The notes under the pieces are model-generated. The model saw nothing but the letters and a program-made list of their open reading frames with translations. It had not been told where the DNA came from and did not search any database. Positions 5,131 through 5,154 of a DNA stretch of 5,154 nt are shown piece after piece; positions within the stretch are counted from its first letter, which is position 1, and each line of letters opens with the position of its first letter. The position numbers and the translations under genes are program-made. This DNA is from Pseudomonadota bacterium. GTDB lineage: Bacteria; Pseudomonadota; Gammaproteobacteria; Xanthomonadales; Rhodanobacteraceae. The stretch lies in assembly GCA_025351555.1 (NCBI GenBank), contig JANXVS010000342.1:1-5154 (forward strand). Reading direction: 5' to 3'.

Positions 5131-5154
5131 ACAGGGGTTTTCTGACGAGCACTA
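5131..5154 (-). repeat. Right terminal inverted repeat of the ISNCY element
   Basis: This is the reverse complement of 3178-3201 at 21 of 24 positions, with ACAGGGGTTTTC as the perfect inner block and GCACTA at the tip. It ends on the last base of the window, so the flanking target duplication is not visible. Confidence 0.88.

Larger units (their letters stand above)
3178..5154 (+). mobile_element. ISNCY-type insertion sequence, about 2 kb
   Basis: The element is bounded by 24-bp terminal inverted repeats at 3178-3201 and 5131-5154 (21 of 24 positions match). It carries one 500-residue transposase (3451-4953), with a noncoding leader of about 250 bp and a right flank of about 180 bp. No passenger gene is visible. 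The target duplication cannot be assessed because the window ends on the right repeat; the true tip could also be a base or two inside, since TA occurs at both tips. The family assignment rests on the transposase and the subgroup is not certain. Confidence 0.85.

Noticed and set aside
538..5154. A composite transposon carrying rluF and the secreted-protein gene between two insertion sequences
   Set aside because: The two elements belong to different families with unrelated inverted repeats, so they cannot mobilise the intervening segment together in the usual way.

Overview
The window looks like chromosomal DNA of a moderately GC-rich gammaproteobacterium. The best guess is the Lysobacterales/Xanthomonadales group (Rhodanobacteraceae- or Lysobacteraceae-like). 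This rests on an RluF-type pseudouridine synthase, a secreted protein ending in an 'IFxNGFD'-type tail that I associate with that group, and general codon bias. It is inference from remembered family patterns, not from a search.

Layout, all genes on the + strand: (1) 54-509, a small cysteine-rich lipoprotein of unknown function. (2) 538-1659, a complete IS630-family insertion sequence: 27-bp imperfect terminal inverted repeats, TA target duplication, and a transposase split into two frames that meet exactly at an A8 tract. (3) 1711-2424, rluF, 23S rRNA pseudouridine synthase, the only clear housekeeping gene. (4) 2599-3180, a secreted protein with a predicted beta-sandwich, carbohydrate-binding-like fold. 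(5) 3178-5154, a second, unrelated insertion sequence of about 2 kb (ISNCY-type, 500-aa transposase) with 24-bp inverted repeats matching at 21 of 24 positions. Its right repeat ends on the last base of the window.

There is no obvious shared pathway. The two mobile elements have separated short host genes from their surroundings: the IS630 element sits 51 bp upstream of the rluF start, and the ISNCY element starts at the stop codon of the secreted-protein gene, so that the TAG stop lies inside its left inverted repeat. The points most worth a second look are in expression control of the IS elements. The IS630 element has a hairpin that buries the transposase Shine-Dalgarno sequence and an A8 slippage tract at the frame junction. 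The ISNCY element has an A9 tract inside its transposase gene and a perfect 9-bp-arm palindrome in its leader. I saw no CRISPR array, tRNA, rRNA or convincing new multi-gene system.
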